A DNA stretch of 64,000 bases, taken from contig JALIRH010000039.1 in NCBI GenBank assembly GCA_023055505.1, positions 558,001 to 622,000 on the forward strand, in the 5' to 3' direction. Shown piece after piece: positions 39,801 to 54,356 of this stretch. The position numbers and the translations under genes are program-made. How positions within the stretch are numbered: position 1 is the stretch's first letter; the number at the start of each line of letters is the position of its first letter. Source of the DNA: Callipepla californica brunnescens (lineage: Eukaryota > Chordata > Aves > Galliformes > Odontophoridae). The notes under the pieces were generated by a model, which saw nothing but the letters and a program-made list of their open reading frames with translations, was not told the origin of the DNA and ran no database searches.

Positions 39801-42800
39801 ATTCCCATTAAAAAAACATTCGCAAGTGAGCAGATAACTTCAAGTCTCTGTGAGCAAATCATACCTACTCAAGAAAAACCACAGTCATATCAAAATATGC
39901 TGTAGTTAGTTTTAAAACTTCTGCCCTGGACTCATTTGAAATTCTGGACAGGTTTGGCCTTGGGGCTGGTGTTGCAATGACAGAAGTGAACATTCATTAT
40001 CTTTTCAGGAGAATTTTTCCTACAGCACTGCTTATAATGAGTGCTTGGTGCTCTGCTGGCTTATGCCAGCTCTAAATGGAAATGCCTAAGACTTCTGATG
40101 TATCCAGTATTTCCCTTTTTCCTGCGAAACTTCTTGACATGATTCTCACCCACTTTACTTCTCAATTCGTGTAACCTGGTTCAATTTGAAGAAATGAAAT
40201 GCTTTACATAGAAAGTATATTTCACTACCTACTTTTCTCCTTGCAGGTAACTTTCAGTAGTTACATGGAGACTGAGCTAGATGTGATCGTGGAGTTCACG
40301 ATCCAATTCATTTCCATTTGTGGTAGCCAAAGAATTCAGGTTTCATTCCATAGCATTTTCTTATCAAAACCCTGTGCCTTCTTTGATGAAACTTCAACAG
40401 TTACATGTGTCCGACCTCTCCTTTCCAAATCCCAAAAGACTTGAAAAGACTGAAATTCCAACATGACTATATCTCAGATAATGAGTTTCACTGAGAAGTT
40501 ATTCTTCTCACCTCTCACCTCAGTATCAATGTTTACCTTAATAATTACAAATAACAGTCAAGACTGAGAGTATTTGCAAAGAGTGGACATCCACCTGCAG
40601 GTCTGAAGGCAAGGCCAGGGGCTATTTGCTTCCTGAAGCTGCTCCCCAGTCAGCACTCTGTGACAAGGCTGCTATTGCTATTTTAACTGCTTTTTTAAAA
40701 GGAAGAAATCCAACAGACAAGCTTCATATTTTTTCCAAAAGAGCCATCTCTCCTCCCAGGCATAATGGAAGAGTGGGTTTTAATAGCAAAGCTGGACAGC
40801 TGGACAGAACATATCTAAAAAAAATCTGCCAAGGTTCTGATTAAATATGATGCTCTAAGTGCCAAGGGTTAAAGTTAGAGGGAATCGCATTTCTGAACAA
40901 CAGAAGGTGTTTCTCTTCTTCCACCTAATTAATTTTCTCTTTTTTTTTAAAGAACTTCCCTTTGAGGTCTTCATTTTGGATACTCGAGGATTCTGGTGAA
41001 AGTGAAATGAAGGTGGCATGAGTGGAAATCCTGCATCCCCCGGGGATTTACAGAGCTTCAGAAGCTGAGCCGAACATTTTCATAAATACTGCAGGCAGGT
41101 CACAGCAGGGCAGCTCTGCAGGCCCTCAGAAAAAGAAAAGAAAAAAAAAGTCCACTGCAAAACTCTGTAAAGCATAACTTATGCCCAGCTCTTAATGCAC
41201 ACAAACTCTCGAGCATCCTCCAAGGTCAGTGGGAGGGGAACCTGTCCACTAAACCACGGCCATCCTGCAGCGTTAGTACAAATCTGCATCTTCCTAGTGT
41301 GGCCTTCTGGCCTCTACATCTCAGCACTGTTCCCATGGGAGGAAGTGTTATCTCAGATTTCACATCAGGTGTGCAGTCCAGCTCTGACACACGTCCTCTG
41401 CAAGAAGTGTTCATAATATACCTTGTGTCTGATTGTTTTCACTTTCTACCTGTTTTTCTCACAAAACTGATATTCATTCCTCCAAGGGGATAGCAAAGTA
41501 AATAGGGATGCAGTGTGAGGTACAGTCTTGGGAAAACCACCAGATATAATATAGATGAAGATGTAGCCAGGTCGCCAGTCTGTGTGACTCATCATGTCCA
41601 ACAATTCCTGTTGCTAGGATTTCATAACTTCAAGGTCCCAGCATCTTTCCATCACTTGCTGGAAACGTACTCTCCCTCTACCTGAGCTGGAAGAACAAGT
41701 AGGAAGTTTTTCCCATCAGAGCCAAAGTTCAGAGCCCAGCTTACTAGCTTCTATCATTATTCATTTCATTTTACATTAATACATAATATTATTAATGCCT
41801 CTCTGTCTATTTCTTATACATCAGAAGAAGGAAATAGATATTTAAATATCAGGATGCAGCCAGAATCTCAGTAAATTAATACAGTGGTCTTGGCCAAACT
41901 GGTACTGCGTGAAGCTATCGGACAGACAAATACAAAACAAAATCAGCAGCATTTTCCACCCCATGCTGTGATCAACAGAACATAAATACAAATCTAATTC
42001 AGGTTTCTTGAAAGAGTCACTCCTCATTTTGCCTTTCATCTCAAAAAGGCCGGACCGAGTCACGTAACCTAAAACCTCCAAAAGGTTCACAATTTAACTT
42101 ATCTGGCAAGAAGCTTCATGACAATCTCCTTACTAAGCTCTAATTAATTTCTATCTCCCAACAACTATTTCTGAAGCTCAGCTTCTTCTAAAAGTCATTT
42201 TCATTCCCATCATAACCCCAGTCATTCTATTAACAATTTAAAATCCATTTACTTCTGCTCTCACAGCTTATCTTTTACTGCTGTCTGCCACAGTAAAAAC
42301 ATTGATGGAAAATAGCATCTTTTATGGAGGCCACAATTTCAGGAGGTAATTGTTATTGTTGATGCTGATTGTTTTTCTCTTTTACTCAAAACATTTTTTT
42401 CATTAGGCACTCAGCTGTCTCCACACGCCAACATCCTTTGTGAGGCATTTAAATAGCTGAAACAATTAGCAAATGTGTAAACAGCAGAGGTCAGAGACAA
42501 TCTGAAAAATAATGGGAAGTGCCACAAAACGACACGGTTGGATTGCTGAATGACGATTACAGCACTAAATATACATCATATTTGGGAGACCAAGAGCCAA
42601 AATGGTAAAGTAAGAAACATGTGGAAGTGTCAGTACAAACTGTTCATTATTTATAGGAGTAATGTGACAAAGATAAAAATCAGAATAGGCTGCAGCCCAC
42701 AAAGCACAGAAGCCAAGAATGCAAGTATGACTGCGGCTTTCATTCAGACTCTTCCAAACGCTTGGAAGGACACCAGAGGGATCCGGCAGCGAGACACGGA

Positions 42801-45566
42801 ATGATGTTTTTCTCTAGAAAACCCCTATGCATGCATTATGCGACTTACAGAATAGGAGGTATAAATCCCTTGTGATTATTTAAGGATATCATTTAATCTC
42901 GTAATTACCGTCTCCTCTGAGGAGCTGTATGTTGAACTGATTGCATGTTTCAGGGCCAGAACAATTGATCTTGGAGTGCCATCTAGTGATGCAACGCTGG
43001 CACAACGTGTTGGAAATTATCTCACAGCCTTTCACACTGGTCTTACCTAGTTCTGTTCCAAGCCAAGCCAAATCCCAGCAGAAGGAGAGCCAAAGAAACA
43101 AGTCGCAGATCCACTAGTGCATGTATCAGGGCCATATCGATATTCTCCTTCACTATTTTGTGGAAGAATGGATGAGATGTGGTTTGTACACCTAGCATTC
43201 AACACTGACTATGGAAGTTCTGATAGCTGCTCCAGTTTGCAACTCAGTTGTCTGCGCTCCTCCAGCTTTACATGCTACAGTGATGCAAAATGCCCGAAGA
43301 TTTAACCTCTTGCCATCCTAAAATCTCACAGAATAAGAGCTGTTTCTACCAAGAAGTGCATCATTACAACACAGAATGAGGAAATGGAAACAACACGCTG
43401 CTCCACAGCCTAGGTAGCCCTGCTGGACCCCAAGATTCATGAGGAAATCAGCTTTGGTAGTGCTGCACACAGCCTGCTGGCAACAGTGACAAAAAGGGAT
43501 ATGCAGGTTCAAAAATGCACCATTTAACTAACAAAGAAAAATAATTCCACAGGCAAGTGCAGTTACACCTGCCAGCACATGCACTAACCTCTGTCCAGAC
43601 TGGGTTCTGACTCAGAGGAATAATGACATGCAAAGAGAAAAACTAGGACATAAAAATTTTCCTTAGGAGATTTTCTCATAGAGTAAAGCCCCACAGAAAT
43701 CTCTATGTAAGATACCATTTCTATCCTGAGGTCTTAATTAAAATCATATTGTATGTGTACACAGACAAAGACATCCAGGAGCTCGAATAAAAAGTAGAAG
43801 TAGATCCCATATAATTAAAATAAGTCAGAAAAATGTTTAATTATGTGCTTTATCCTCCTAGAAAAGCACTTTAAATATCTGTTTCCTTTGCCATCAATAA
43901 TGACATTAGCTAGATGACTTTCAGCCATCACAAGGGACAAGTAAAGAAAGGGCCCCCTGGGCTATTAACATAAAGCATGCATGCACAATGCAGAATTATC
44001 TTCTGGACCTGGCTGTATTTCCTAAAACAGCATTTTCAACTCAATTTTCTCCAAATGCATCGAACATTCACATTTTTCCTAATGAACATGCTGGATGCAG
44101 TGCGAACACTAAAAGCTGCATTGACAAATTCCTTTTCCATCCGAGTTTCACTTTGATACTTCCCTTTGATTCCGTAAGATGCATACCTCAGCCACATTGT
44201 ATTGTGGTGGGCTTTCATCCTATTTCTTCTTCTCTTTTTGGCCTTTTTTTCCTCAGAGGTGCCTTGTGCAGATGGTAACCAGTGCAGCAGGGCTGGGCGC
44301 CATTCTCCTCTCAGGACGCCATTTTCTTTTTCCCACCTCAGCCCTTCCTCTGTGGCTCTGGGGAACCATCTGTGCAGGCAGGCAGGCATGCAGAGACCCC
44401 TAAGTAACCTCAACCTGCACAAAACCACAAGAGTAGCCATGAAAATCCCAATCATGCTGTCCCCAGGCACGCAGCAGCCCCAGAGAATGGGGAGGCTCAG
44501 CTGAGGTCAATAGGGGATGGGGGAGTGCACCCTCATCACCATCATTTTGCACAGCAAAATGACAGCGCTTCCTGCTGATACGGTGCTGTCTTCTTCCAAT
44601 AGAAATAACTATTTTTTTTGTTTCATCCAGACTTCCAGTGTACAGACACAAAAGGAATGATGTGAAAAGCCAGAGCTGTGCATAGCTCCAGTGATCTGGG
44701 GCAGAAGTTGAGAGTGACTGAAACTGGACTGAATTCGAGGAGAAATCAGCAGCCCTTGTGGTTTCCTCTTCAACATTTTAGTCTAAAATTTCTAGCTAAC
44801 ATATGCCCCAGTTTCCGTGTTTGCATAAAAAGAGGCCTATCTGTCAGAAAATGTCACATTTCAGGACAGTTCTTGTCTTTACAGTCTAATTATTTGAAGT
44901 GCTGAAAAGATATTGTGGAGCACCAAAGCCAGGGAAAAAATATCCGAGTGTACACTGAAACCCTTTTTTTCTTCTCTCCTGAGAAATGCAATCATGTTTT
45001 GAATGATCACTGTAAATGCCTGCATCTCTGTCCTGTGTATCTGTTATGTATACGCACCATCTGCCTCAACATGAACATCTGTGATCCAGATTCTGCCCTG
45101 CTGATAAAAACACACTGGTACATTTCTTCCATGAGTTTTTCTTTGCTGTTGATTACACTAATATCCATTTAGTGTAATTTCAGTAAATTAAGTGGAGCCT
45201 TTTTTCCTACTCGTAAAAAGAGAAGATTCTTCTGCATTATGTCAGCCTAAATACATCACAGACAAGGCCGGATTTTGGCTTTAATTATTTTTTATTTCAG
45301 TAGACTTTATTGAAAGGATGCATATGCAAACTTCCCACCTTCATTAGAAAAAGCTCGTCTCTTCTGGGAGGTTAAAGACTGTCCAAATTGCACATGTAAT
45401 TTAGGCCAAGACTGCTATTTAACACTGCACAAATGGCTGCTGTGTTTTGACAGAAGATTACATGACTTAAAGGGAAGTTCGTTCCCAGCAACAAGTTCAT
45501 TTTTCCATGAATTGCTAAAATGCTTGCGTTGTTGCACAATTCCATGTGATGAGATGCAAAAGCTAG

Positions 45567-45607
45567 TGAATTAGGATATGTATATACATGTGTATGAATT
45601 AGGATAT
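45567..45607. repeat. Direct repeat TGAATTAGGATAT, 28-base spacing
   Basis: Identical 13-mers lie at 45567-45579 and 45595-45607, separated by the palindromic, AT-rich GTATATACAT stretch. This looks like a small local duplication. Confidence 0.8.
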
Positions 45608-46334
45608 ATAAGTAATGACAAATGTAAAAGCAACAGACTGTTTTCAGGTGTCAATTTGTTAGCACAAACTACTATAAATTATATTGTCCTAAGTCATAAT
45701 CCTAGCCCAGTGATTCTTACGAGCCTTACCCTAGCAGACACAATCTAGTTCTAACCATATCTGAAACAGCCCACAGGAACTCATAATGCCCTGGGAAGGA
45801 TACACTTTTAGCCCAAGACAAGTCACACACAATCCTAAACTCCAATCTGTGAAGTTTTTTAATTCCCAGACAGAACTGTCCTGTACAGATCAGGGGAACA
45901 CAGTGGAGCTTCCTGATAGCAGACTTGATGCCTTAATTTGTTGTTTTCTGTTCAGTTTTGCCACTTTCAGTCTCCACATACAGCTGTCTGGAGATGTATT
46001 TGTAAACTAAACAGTGTACGGTCTTATAGTAGAAACACTGTCATGGCACTATTACATGCATGGTTGTGTAACTGCTTCTTCCACTGTGAAGTTTATATAT
46101 GGAATTTGCTGTAAAAATCCCTACCAACCCCCAAATTATGTCTTTTTTTAATTTACTGTGGCAAAGACTAATAATTAACTGTGTTTTATCCAAGGACATT
46201 TATTATGAAATTAATTCCTAATAAGAATTCCTTTGCCAGGAAGTTCATAATTAAAGATAAAACTATCCAAAAAATAGAAATGACATATGTGTATAGAATG
46301 AAAATTTAGAAATGGAAATAATCATATCTGGAGT

Positions 46335-46930
46335 AGAAGAAAAACTCAAGGAGATTAAAGCTCTGAAATTGGAGGGATAGGATAATCTCTGTCCCTGGAT
46401 TCTGAAAGAACTGGCACATGAAATTGCATACAGCAAGGACTGTTAATAAAGGTGCCCACTGGTTGCATATCACAACTGAACAGTAAGCTTGTGACCTATG
46501 TTTCAGACGTGGGACAAAAGGATAACCAGAAAATCTGAGAGTGACATCAATGATATTTAAGGCTCTATAATGTATTTTTAAGAAAAATAACGGTGTAAGA
46601 CATAGATGGAAATTGGGACAAAATGAAACCTAGTTTTAGCAAGGTAAAGCAGGTTGAGTGAGTGTATTTCTGTTGATTAAAACCACTGTTTTAATTAGTA
46701 GAAAACACCATGGGTATCTACCAGACATCTTTAAATAAGTTATGAAGAAAATGATAAATAGGAAACAGTTCTAGTTGTGCTAAAAGAACTGCTGTCTGGA
46801 GGGAGAAAGTAATTGTAAATCTTCAATGATGAGTATTGGAATCTGTCTTATTTAATATTTTCAATGACTGTGACACAAAAAGAGAATGCTAACAAAAGAA
46901 CACTGAGAACATACACAGAGGAACTGCTGG
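46335..46930 (+). mobile_element. Ancient CR1-like LINE reverse-transcriptase remnant
   Basis: At 46362-46428 the + strand reads LKLEG-stop-DNLCPWILKELAHEIA, resembling the LINE motif KAPGPDGIHPRVLKELADxIA. About 410 bases later, TATTGGAATCTGTCTTATTT and AATATTTTCAATGAC resemble the DNA for xLGPVLFNIFINDL, the next conserved RT block. Their order, strand and spacing fit one decayed CR1-type open reading frame. Stops and indels are frequent, and the limits are approximate. Confidence 0.55.
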
Positions 46931-49900
46931 AAGAGAAGAGGGCTGAAGACTTCTACAGGAAATAAATGCATACACTGACACCTGAGTAACAGAAATGGAA
47001 TGAAATTTCATAGCACACAATGTATGTACGAGAAACCAGTACCAGGAGTTCAGCACCTGAAAACCACCTAGAACAAGGAAGAGATATATTCGTTGAACAC
47101 AGTTTCAGCTGCTGTGTGGACAACAATCCCGAAATGTACTAGGTTTTGGTATTGCTAGTAGATACATGAAGATTTTAATATCACTAGGTAAAGAATTCCT
47201 GGTATCTCATGCACATCAAATACTCGTTTACTCCCCATGGTTGCGTGCTAGGACAGGCAAAAAGGAGGACTACTAAAAAAATAGGGAAGCTTGTCTTACT
47301 GACACAATAAACATTCTTCAGTTTCTTAAAAAATAGCCACTTTTCCCCAAACTTATTATCCAGTTACCGTCAGTCTAATGTTTTCCATTTGATCATTTTG
47401 AATGGCAAGGCTGTTGTATAGCTCACTATCATGAAAATGTAGCACATCTAGTCTAAAATATATGATTTGGGGAGGAAGTTTATCTAATTATTGGCCCTAT
47501 ATGATCACCCATAAATATTTCTATCATAATTTACTACCTCAAAACAAATATTCAGTATAAAGTCTATTTTTCTTTGCCTTAATGGAAAGTCCTATAGGTA
47601 AGATTTTCTACAGAAAATTACATTTTGGTTGGCTTTTTGTCTATTTTAAAAACTGTAACACTCCGTAAATAACTCTTGGGAGATAGAACATCTAATTAGT
47701 GCATGTAATACCTACCCTTCTCTCCCTGGTTAATAATTTAAAATACAATCTGCAAACGGTAGGTTTACTTTATCTGTAGTTTTCCTATTAAAGAGCAAGG
47801 AAGCCTTTGGATGTCTTCCAGTAAATATTCTGCAAACATTTCTGCTGAATGCAAATAAGAGTAACTATCGTTAATACCTTAACCTTTAAGAACACACCAA
47901 AAAATATTCTATTTCTTTGGTTCAGATTAAGCATCCACAGAAAACTGTAGTCAGATGTTAAGAGACTGGAGGCTTCAATCAACTTTAAGAGAACTGTTGT
48001 GGGCAAGTTCACATTTGCGTGAGTGGAGGAAGGTGCCAAATCTGTGGACTCAGCCTACTTTGTGAGTGGTGGTGGAGAGGGAGCCCGAGGGAGACCTTGA
48101 CTGAGTCAGTTTCAATTCTGATACCACTTCAACCCTCAAATATTTAATCTTAAATAAAAATGTGTTTGGTCTTATATGAAAGAAGATATGTGCATAGAAA
48201 GACTGAGAGCTGATGTTGTTGAGGAGTCATTGACAGAGATCATTGTTTACTACCACCCAGCAGGTAGCAATGATTTCCTATCACTGCTGCCTTCCTTTTA
48301 TTTCACATGGATGCAAAGTCACAGAAGAAAACGTGCGTACATCTGAAAGGTTTCAGGCAGCTCTGTTATGTCTTTGTGCTGGATAGATAAAGGCTGTATG
48401 GTCTGCTGCTGGGCATTCTGATTCCCCTTCACTGCTTCCTGCAGTTTTTGAGATCCAGACAGTGCTGATGGCTGCCGTGTGTGCTGCTTTGGAAGAGCTG
48501 GATCTCAGTGCAGAGCAGTTGCCCAGAGAAGCAGCCTGCTGCCATGGAAAAACTACACAAGGGACAGCCTGGAGGAGCCACTGCTGTGTAGGTCAAGCTC
48601 TCCAACAGCAGAACCCTGTAGCAAAAGGCAACCTTTTGTGACAGTTAGGTCCCACAGCTTCAGGGAAACTGAGAGATGATTTGGTGTCTTTTTCTGTTTG
48701 CTTTCTGGAGTTGATCAAACTAAACTTTCCTGACTTAAAATCAGTTTTGTTTTAGATCCTAAGAAAATACTGCTAACAACTTACGGTCTGACTCCATTAT
48801 TTTTATGCTTGGTAAGAACTTACCTTGCAAACTGACTGTGATACAAGACAGATTTATTTTATTATTCCAAAAAATGAAATGATAAGAAAATATGCCTATG
48901 TATTTTCTCTTTTGCTTTCATGGGAAAAGTACTTTATTATGGCTTCAGATCAGCTTCCTTCTGTCACTTTATCTGCCAAAGCTGCTAGTGGACAGTTGCT
49001 GGTCCCCTATTTTTAAATCTTTGTCCGTAAAATGTGCTGCAGGCCCACTGCTGAATGTCTCTCGCTTTTAAATTTGCAGCATCAAGGACGTGCCTTCTCA
49101 ATGCATCAGATTTATTTTCATTTCCACTTTTTCTTTTCACGCTGCGTTTGTGGACTTTGAAGTTCCAGGAGCTGTCTGAGGTAGCTCATCAATGTGTCTC
49201 ACGTTGGTAAGAAAGAAAAACATAAGCTTTCCAAACATAGCAGGAAAGTGAATCTGTCAGGGGAGAAGAGCCTTTCTCGGTTTGGAGACAGGCAGAGATA
49301 TTATTTCAACTTGTGTTTTTATGTTTGTATTTCCAGAAGTCACCTCCAGTTAAAATCTAATTCAATTATTATTACATATAAATGCAATCCAGAAGGTTCG
49401 ACTAAATTGACAAGATCTGTTGTCATTGTCTGTGGGATAATTTTGTGGAAACAGCACAGAAAAGAAAGAATGCTTCTGGACGACATCCTTCAGTGTACCT
49501 GGCTGGAATCAGCTAATGCAAAGCCATTGGTACTAGTGCTTGTTTTTTCTCCCCTACTAAAATCTACAGTTTGCCTCTGACAAATAGGGTTAAGGAGCAG
49601 GCAAAAGTCACATCACTGGGATTCTGTCTTTCCCTAGAATTACACAAAAGTGCTATTGGTATGAATACCAGAGAACTATTCCGGCACGTTTGCCAGAGAC
49701 TAGACAAAATTCTTATCTACTCTCTCCATAAAATAAACATTTTGATGATAATCTTCATGCTATGTTGGTAAGTAACTACTATTTAATCATTTGATTTTCA
49801 GCCACTCTAATGAAGTATCTGTGAAAAGTCCATGCTGACAAGGAAGAAATTATGGCAAGCAGCTCTTTTTATTTATTTATTTCACATTGCTTAAGCTACT

Positions 49901-51088
49901 TCACATATGCTGAAATCTAATTCAGATGTTTGGTGGAAAAATGTAGTTAGAAAATGTGGGATATATACCAGTGCTGACAATTACAAATGGAATCCTGCCC
50001 AACATCCAATGTCTGTCACAGTCTTTCAGCTGTCTCCTGATTTATCTGTCTATTAGCATTGCTTCAGGCTTGCTGACAAGGTAATATGACAATTTTGTTC
50101 AAAATAGGTGCTAAGCAAAGATGACTCTAAGCAGGCCACCTACCTCCTGTAGTGAGCGTGGCTGTTTCTGCATAAAATCATTTTTTTGCTGTTTGGGGGA
50201 ATTCAGATGTGATTTTGTTACTCGTGTCTAAGAGAACATGACAAGAACTATAGCTGAGGGGAAGGAGAACAGGACTCTGGATTAAAAATGTGTTTATTTC
50301 TCCGGGCGGACAACTGATTGACAAGCCTAGTGGTATCCAGGCTAGAATTTGCTAAACCTGAGAGCATACTGAAGTAAAACGATGTTGCAACTAAGGCATC
50401 CCTGTGGCCCTCCTGGCACTAACAGAGTGGACAATTCTTTGGGTTTTCAGTTTCTCTCTTTTTTTATTAAGATCTACAAAGGTGACCTTGTAAAGAAACA
50501 AAAGATTTCTTCTGAAGGGATAATAAGATTCTTAGACAGAGTAATGTAAGGAAGCAATCAGGCTTCAGAATGCAGTCATCCTTACATAGTCCAGACTGGC
50601 TGACCATCTCCACTAGTTTTTAGCATAGACCCACTCTTTTTTGTACACAGGGATTTCTAGACACTTCATCATTTATTCGCAGAAAGCATCTGTGTGTGTT
50701 TGTTTATGACTGTCTCATTCTTTTCCCCTTAATACTTTTTATTGCCTGTTTATATGGGAGTTACATTAACGAAGGATCAGAATTATTATGTGTTTTGTTT
50801 CCTTGCAGGGCTCTTCTGATCCACCTTGTCATTTTGTACTCATAAAATAACCAGATCACAGACTTCTCGGTATAATAATTATTGCTTTTCTCTTTAGGAA
50901 TAATAAACAAGCTGCAGGTGGACTAATAAAGTCTGTATAGTCAATATTGAAGAACTTTCTTGTTACATCCTAAAACAATTCTTACCATACAGTTTTCTCT
51001 GGTTCCTGCATGGAGTTTCACCTTTTTGATACAGCAGGTAAAGATCAACGTGTAATCCTGTTTCATCTAAAACCTGTATAAAACCAAC

Positions 51089-51116
51089 CAAAATGTCCAC
51101 CTGAGTGGACATTTTG
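51089..51116. repeat. Perfect 12-bp inverted repeat, 4-base loop
   Basis: CAAAATGTCCAC and GTGGACATTTTG flank CTGA. The structure is a short perfect hairpin in AT-rich intergenic DNA, with no other support for function. Confidence 0.9.
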
Positions 51117-54100
51117 AATGGTGCTTGAATTACTGAAGACACCATTTTGAAGTGAAGGAACTGACACTGAAAGAAAAGTTGAATCTGTTTATATGAAGTT
51201 AGAGAAGTTAACTGGAAACAAGTTTAAAACAACCCAAACGCACTGTAAATATTTCAGCGCTCAAGGTGACCTAATTGTATTGAACTTTTTGTTTAGTGCA
51301 CTTTTGTTCATGTTTTGTAAAAATACATATATTACCATACCATTTCACAGTGATTAGAAAGGTGGAAATTTTAGCCTACAGAAGCAACTTCAAGAACTTT
51401 ATTCATTCTCATCTGAGCTCGCTTTGGGCGGGATTAGGCAACCTCGTGGGCATGTCAGCAGAACCTTGCAATTCTGTGACAGACAGCAGTGATGGATATG
51501 CTCTGCTGTCAGCTCAGCAGTGAAAGGGTGACTTTGTAACCAAGGTCAGTCAGAGGACGCGTTAAAGGCTTTGATGACTGTTATAAGGAGCTTCTAAAGA
51601 AGAGGATGACTACAGAAGAAAGCATGGATGTGAGTTAGCAAAGCTATGCAGTAAAATGATATTCTGGCCCAGGTGAAGGTGAGCCCATATCCTTACAAGG
51701 AATGTAAGCTGATAGATACGATGTGGATAAAGTGTGAAAGGGATTTTTCTTTCCTTATGAAAGGAAAGTAGGACACAACTGATGCAAAAGAAAAGTGGGA
51801 TGAGAAGAGAATGGGTGTAAAAACGGATGCATAACATAATCCTGAACAATCCCTGAAGGCTTCTGAGTGTGTGAGAGTGGGAAAAGATTTCACATGTGGT
51901 GTTTAGAGGAAGACACTGCAGTTTCCTAGTCTGGATAGAAGGGAAAGGAAGTCTGGCTTTCTGATCACTTGGATGGATAGAAGAGACATATATGAATGCA
52001 GCATAGTGTGGAGCTATGCTTAAATAAACTATATTTAAATGAACCAGTAGACCAAAGATATGTGAAATGAAGGTAAAAACACTATTTTCCCCATCAACAC
52101 TACAGGGAAGGAAGCAGTGATGTTTCTTGGCCACAATGAGAGGAATTCTCCCCAATCTCTGGGCCAGACCTGGATGGAGGTGTCCAGGAAATTAACTCAT
52201 CGGACAGTGCAGCAGTGACAGTGGTCTTGCTTGTAAACCCAACAATGAATAATGCCAGGAAATCAGTTACCCATCAGTAGGCAGAGTCAAGGCATTTGTT
52301 AAGAAGGGAAAGCAGAGGGGAGCTGGGTGTGCTGGGGAAGGAAGCTTCTGAAACCTGGCTTGTTCTCTGTGGCAATTGCAGGGAAATGTCCTGTTGAATA
52401 TATCACATCTGGTAGCCACAAAACATGGGAGTGAAAAGTTATAATGCTAGAAGACCTGATGGTATTAAAGCTATCCCACTTTTTATGCTATGATGTTACT
52501 GAATGGATGTTTCCAAAGCACTAAGATAATTTTTAAAGAGAGGGTTTTATTTTCATCTCTGATTCCTTCAAAATTCAACAGATATTCTTGATTTCGATCC
52601 ATAAGAAAACATTTATTTTGAAGTTAAGACTGTAAATATTTGCTAATGGAGATCTGTACTGAAGAAATTTCTTGATTACATTGCTATTGCTCTGTGAAAT
52701 GTCAGATCTTAGTAGAACAATTTCCTTGCCAAAAAAATATACTGCAAAAAATGTTAGCTGGGAAGTCTGAGAGGCAGAAAAAAGAGCCAAAACAGAGTTT
52801 CTGCTGTGGAGTTTACAGACAGACTCTTCATTTGTTCTCTCTTTTAGCTAAATTGCTGTTTTTCTTCACTGTTTCACATACAAAACAACCTGCACACCAA
52901 AGCCACGTACTTTATATGATTCAGAAGTTGGAAAGTAGAGACGTTTACTGATATTGATTTCAATAACATGAAACCAGGAGGCTGTTTTCCTTTCATTCTG
53001 GCAGGATATAAGTTCTTATAAACGCTTTTATTTTAATACAGAATTCTGTATGCACTTTATGTTGCAGTCTCACCATATGTTACATAAAATGCCGCAGTAA
53101 ACAGAGTAAGCTGTAGGGAATTATGCCTCATTTTCTTTCAAATAAGAATAAGGGAGAAAATTGCGACAGACTTGAAGCTGCATGCTTGTGCGATTCTATA
53201 TCTCACTCCAAAGACGTATTTTGAAGTTGTTCTGTCTTTTCTGTGTGGTAGTCTTGCTAATGGTCTGTGATAAGCTAACTCAAACGTATACATAATCACA
53301 TCACAATACTGGAATAGCACAATTCTTTGAACTCTACAGAAATAAATACCTCGCAAGCTAAATAAAATGCTCACTTTTCTATAAAAAGGACAACAAGTTG
53401 TTTTGAAAGAAAGTATACGGAAAGTGTAATAAATCCTGAATCCTTTGGTGAAAACTGCTGAGAAAAAAAAAAGAAATCCACATGGCTTTTCAAGACATGG
53501 TTTATTACCAGAGAAGCTTTTACCAGCCTATGGATGATACACCTTGCTCTAGACAGAAGAACTGAAGTATATTGGTGCAAAGTTTCACAGAAGAGAAAAC
53601 TGCTGTGGAAGATGTATGTAGCCAACTTTTCTCCTCCACCGCCTTGCACGAGCGAGCAGCAAAAATATCCTCAAGAGCCTAAACCCTACTGGAAGCCTGG
53701 GGGGCTTCGTTTCACAATCCTAATGGGATCTTTTGCAAAGTGGGAAGCCTGGATGTAAGGTGAACAGCGGTCGGCTGCTCACTCCTAGAGCAAACCAGAC
53801 TGTTGCCAAACATCTTAAAAGTGCTGCTACCCTGGGACTGACCCTCCCAGACATGAAGGGCTGCACTGAAGTCTTGCAGCTTGCCCTGTCTGTAGGCTGC
53901 TGTGAAACATACCGTGTTAGTTATTGTTAGAAATGTTTCATAGCAGTAAATAGATGCTACTTGGTTCTCTTGAAACTGATATAAAAAAACCTCCTCACAA
54001 CTACTTGGTGATATAAGTTCATGGCACTCTCTTTAATGTAGTGAAGTACTGTTGCTATGTCAGATTTTAAAACAATTAGCTCTTGCAGGTGTATGCAAAG

Positions 54101-54340
54101 GGGACAGTTTTCTCCTGGAAAGGGGCTACCATGTTGTAAACCACAGCTCTGTAGCTCCCAGCAGAAACAAACAACAAGCACTTTCTAAGCAGTGCTTGAA
54201 CTGGAGCACCGCTGCATGTCCAACTGTAAGCTTGTTTTGTTTCCAGAGAATAATGAATTCCAAGGAAAAGGAGACAGATCTTTAAAACGACATGCGCTTT
54301 CTGCCTTCATCTCTGTACTTGATGAAACGTTTGTGGGTTG

Positions 54341-54356
54341 TTTTTTTTTTTTTTTT
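54341..54356. repeat. Poly(T) tract, 16 bases
   Basis: An uninterrupted T run about 340 bases upstream of the DMRTB1 TATA box. It may exclude nucleosomes, but no regulatory role is shown. Confidence 0.85.

Larger units (their letters stand above)
25019..46334. other. Intergenic, no gene recognised
   Basis: About 21 kb of AT-rich DNA with scattered A, T and pyrimidine tracts and two small inverted or direct repeats. Longer frames at 31515-31931 and antisense at 44036-44470 show no domain signature. No CpG-rich promoter is visible. Confidence 0.55.

Noticed and set aside
44036..44470. 144-codon antisense open frame with a basic stretch
   Set aside because: There is no recognisable family, it overlaps several other frames, and the basic run comes from a T/C-rich stretch.
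51610..52155. 181-codon antisense open frame
   Set aside because: Composition is what an A/G-rich strand gives in reverse, with no domain, promoter or splice context. It is most likely chance.
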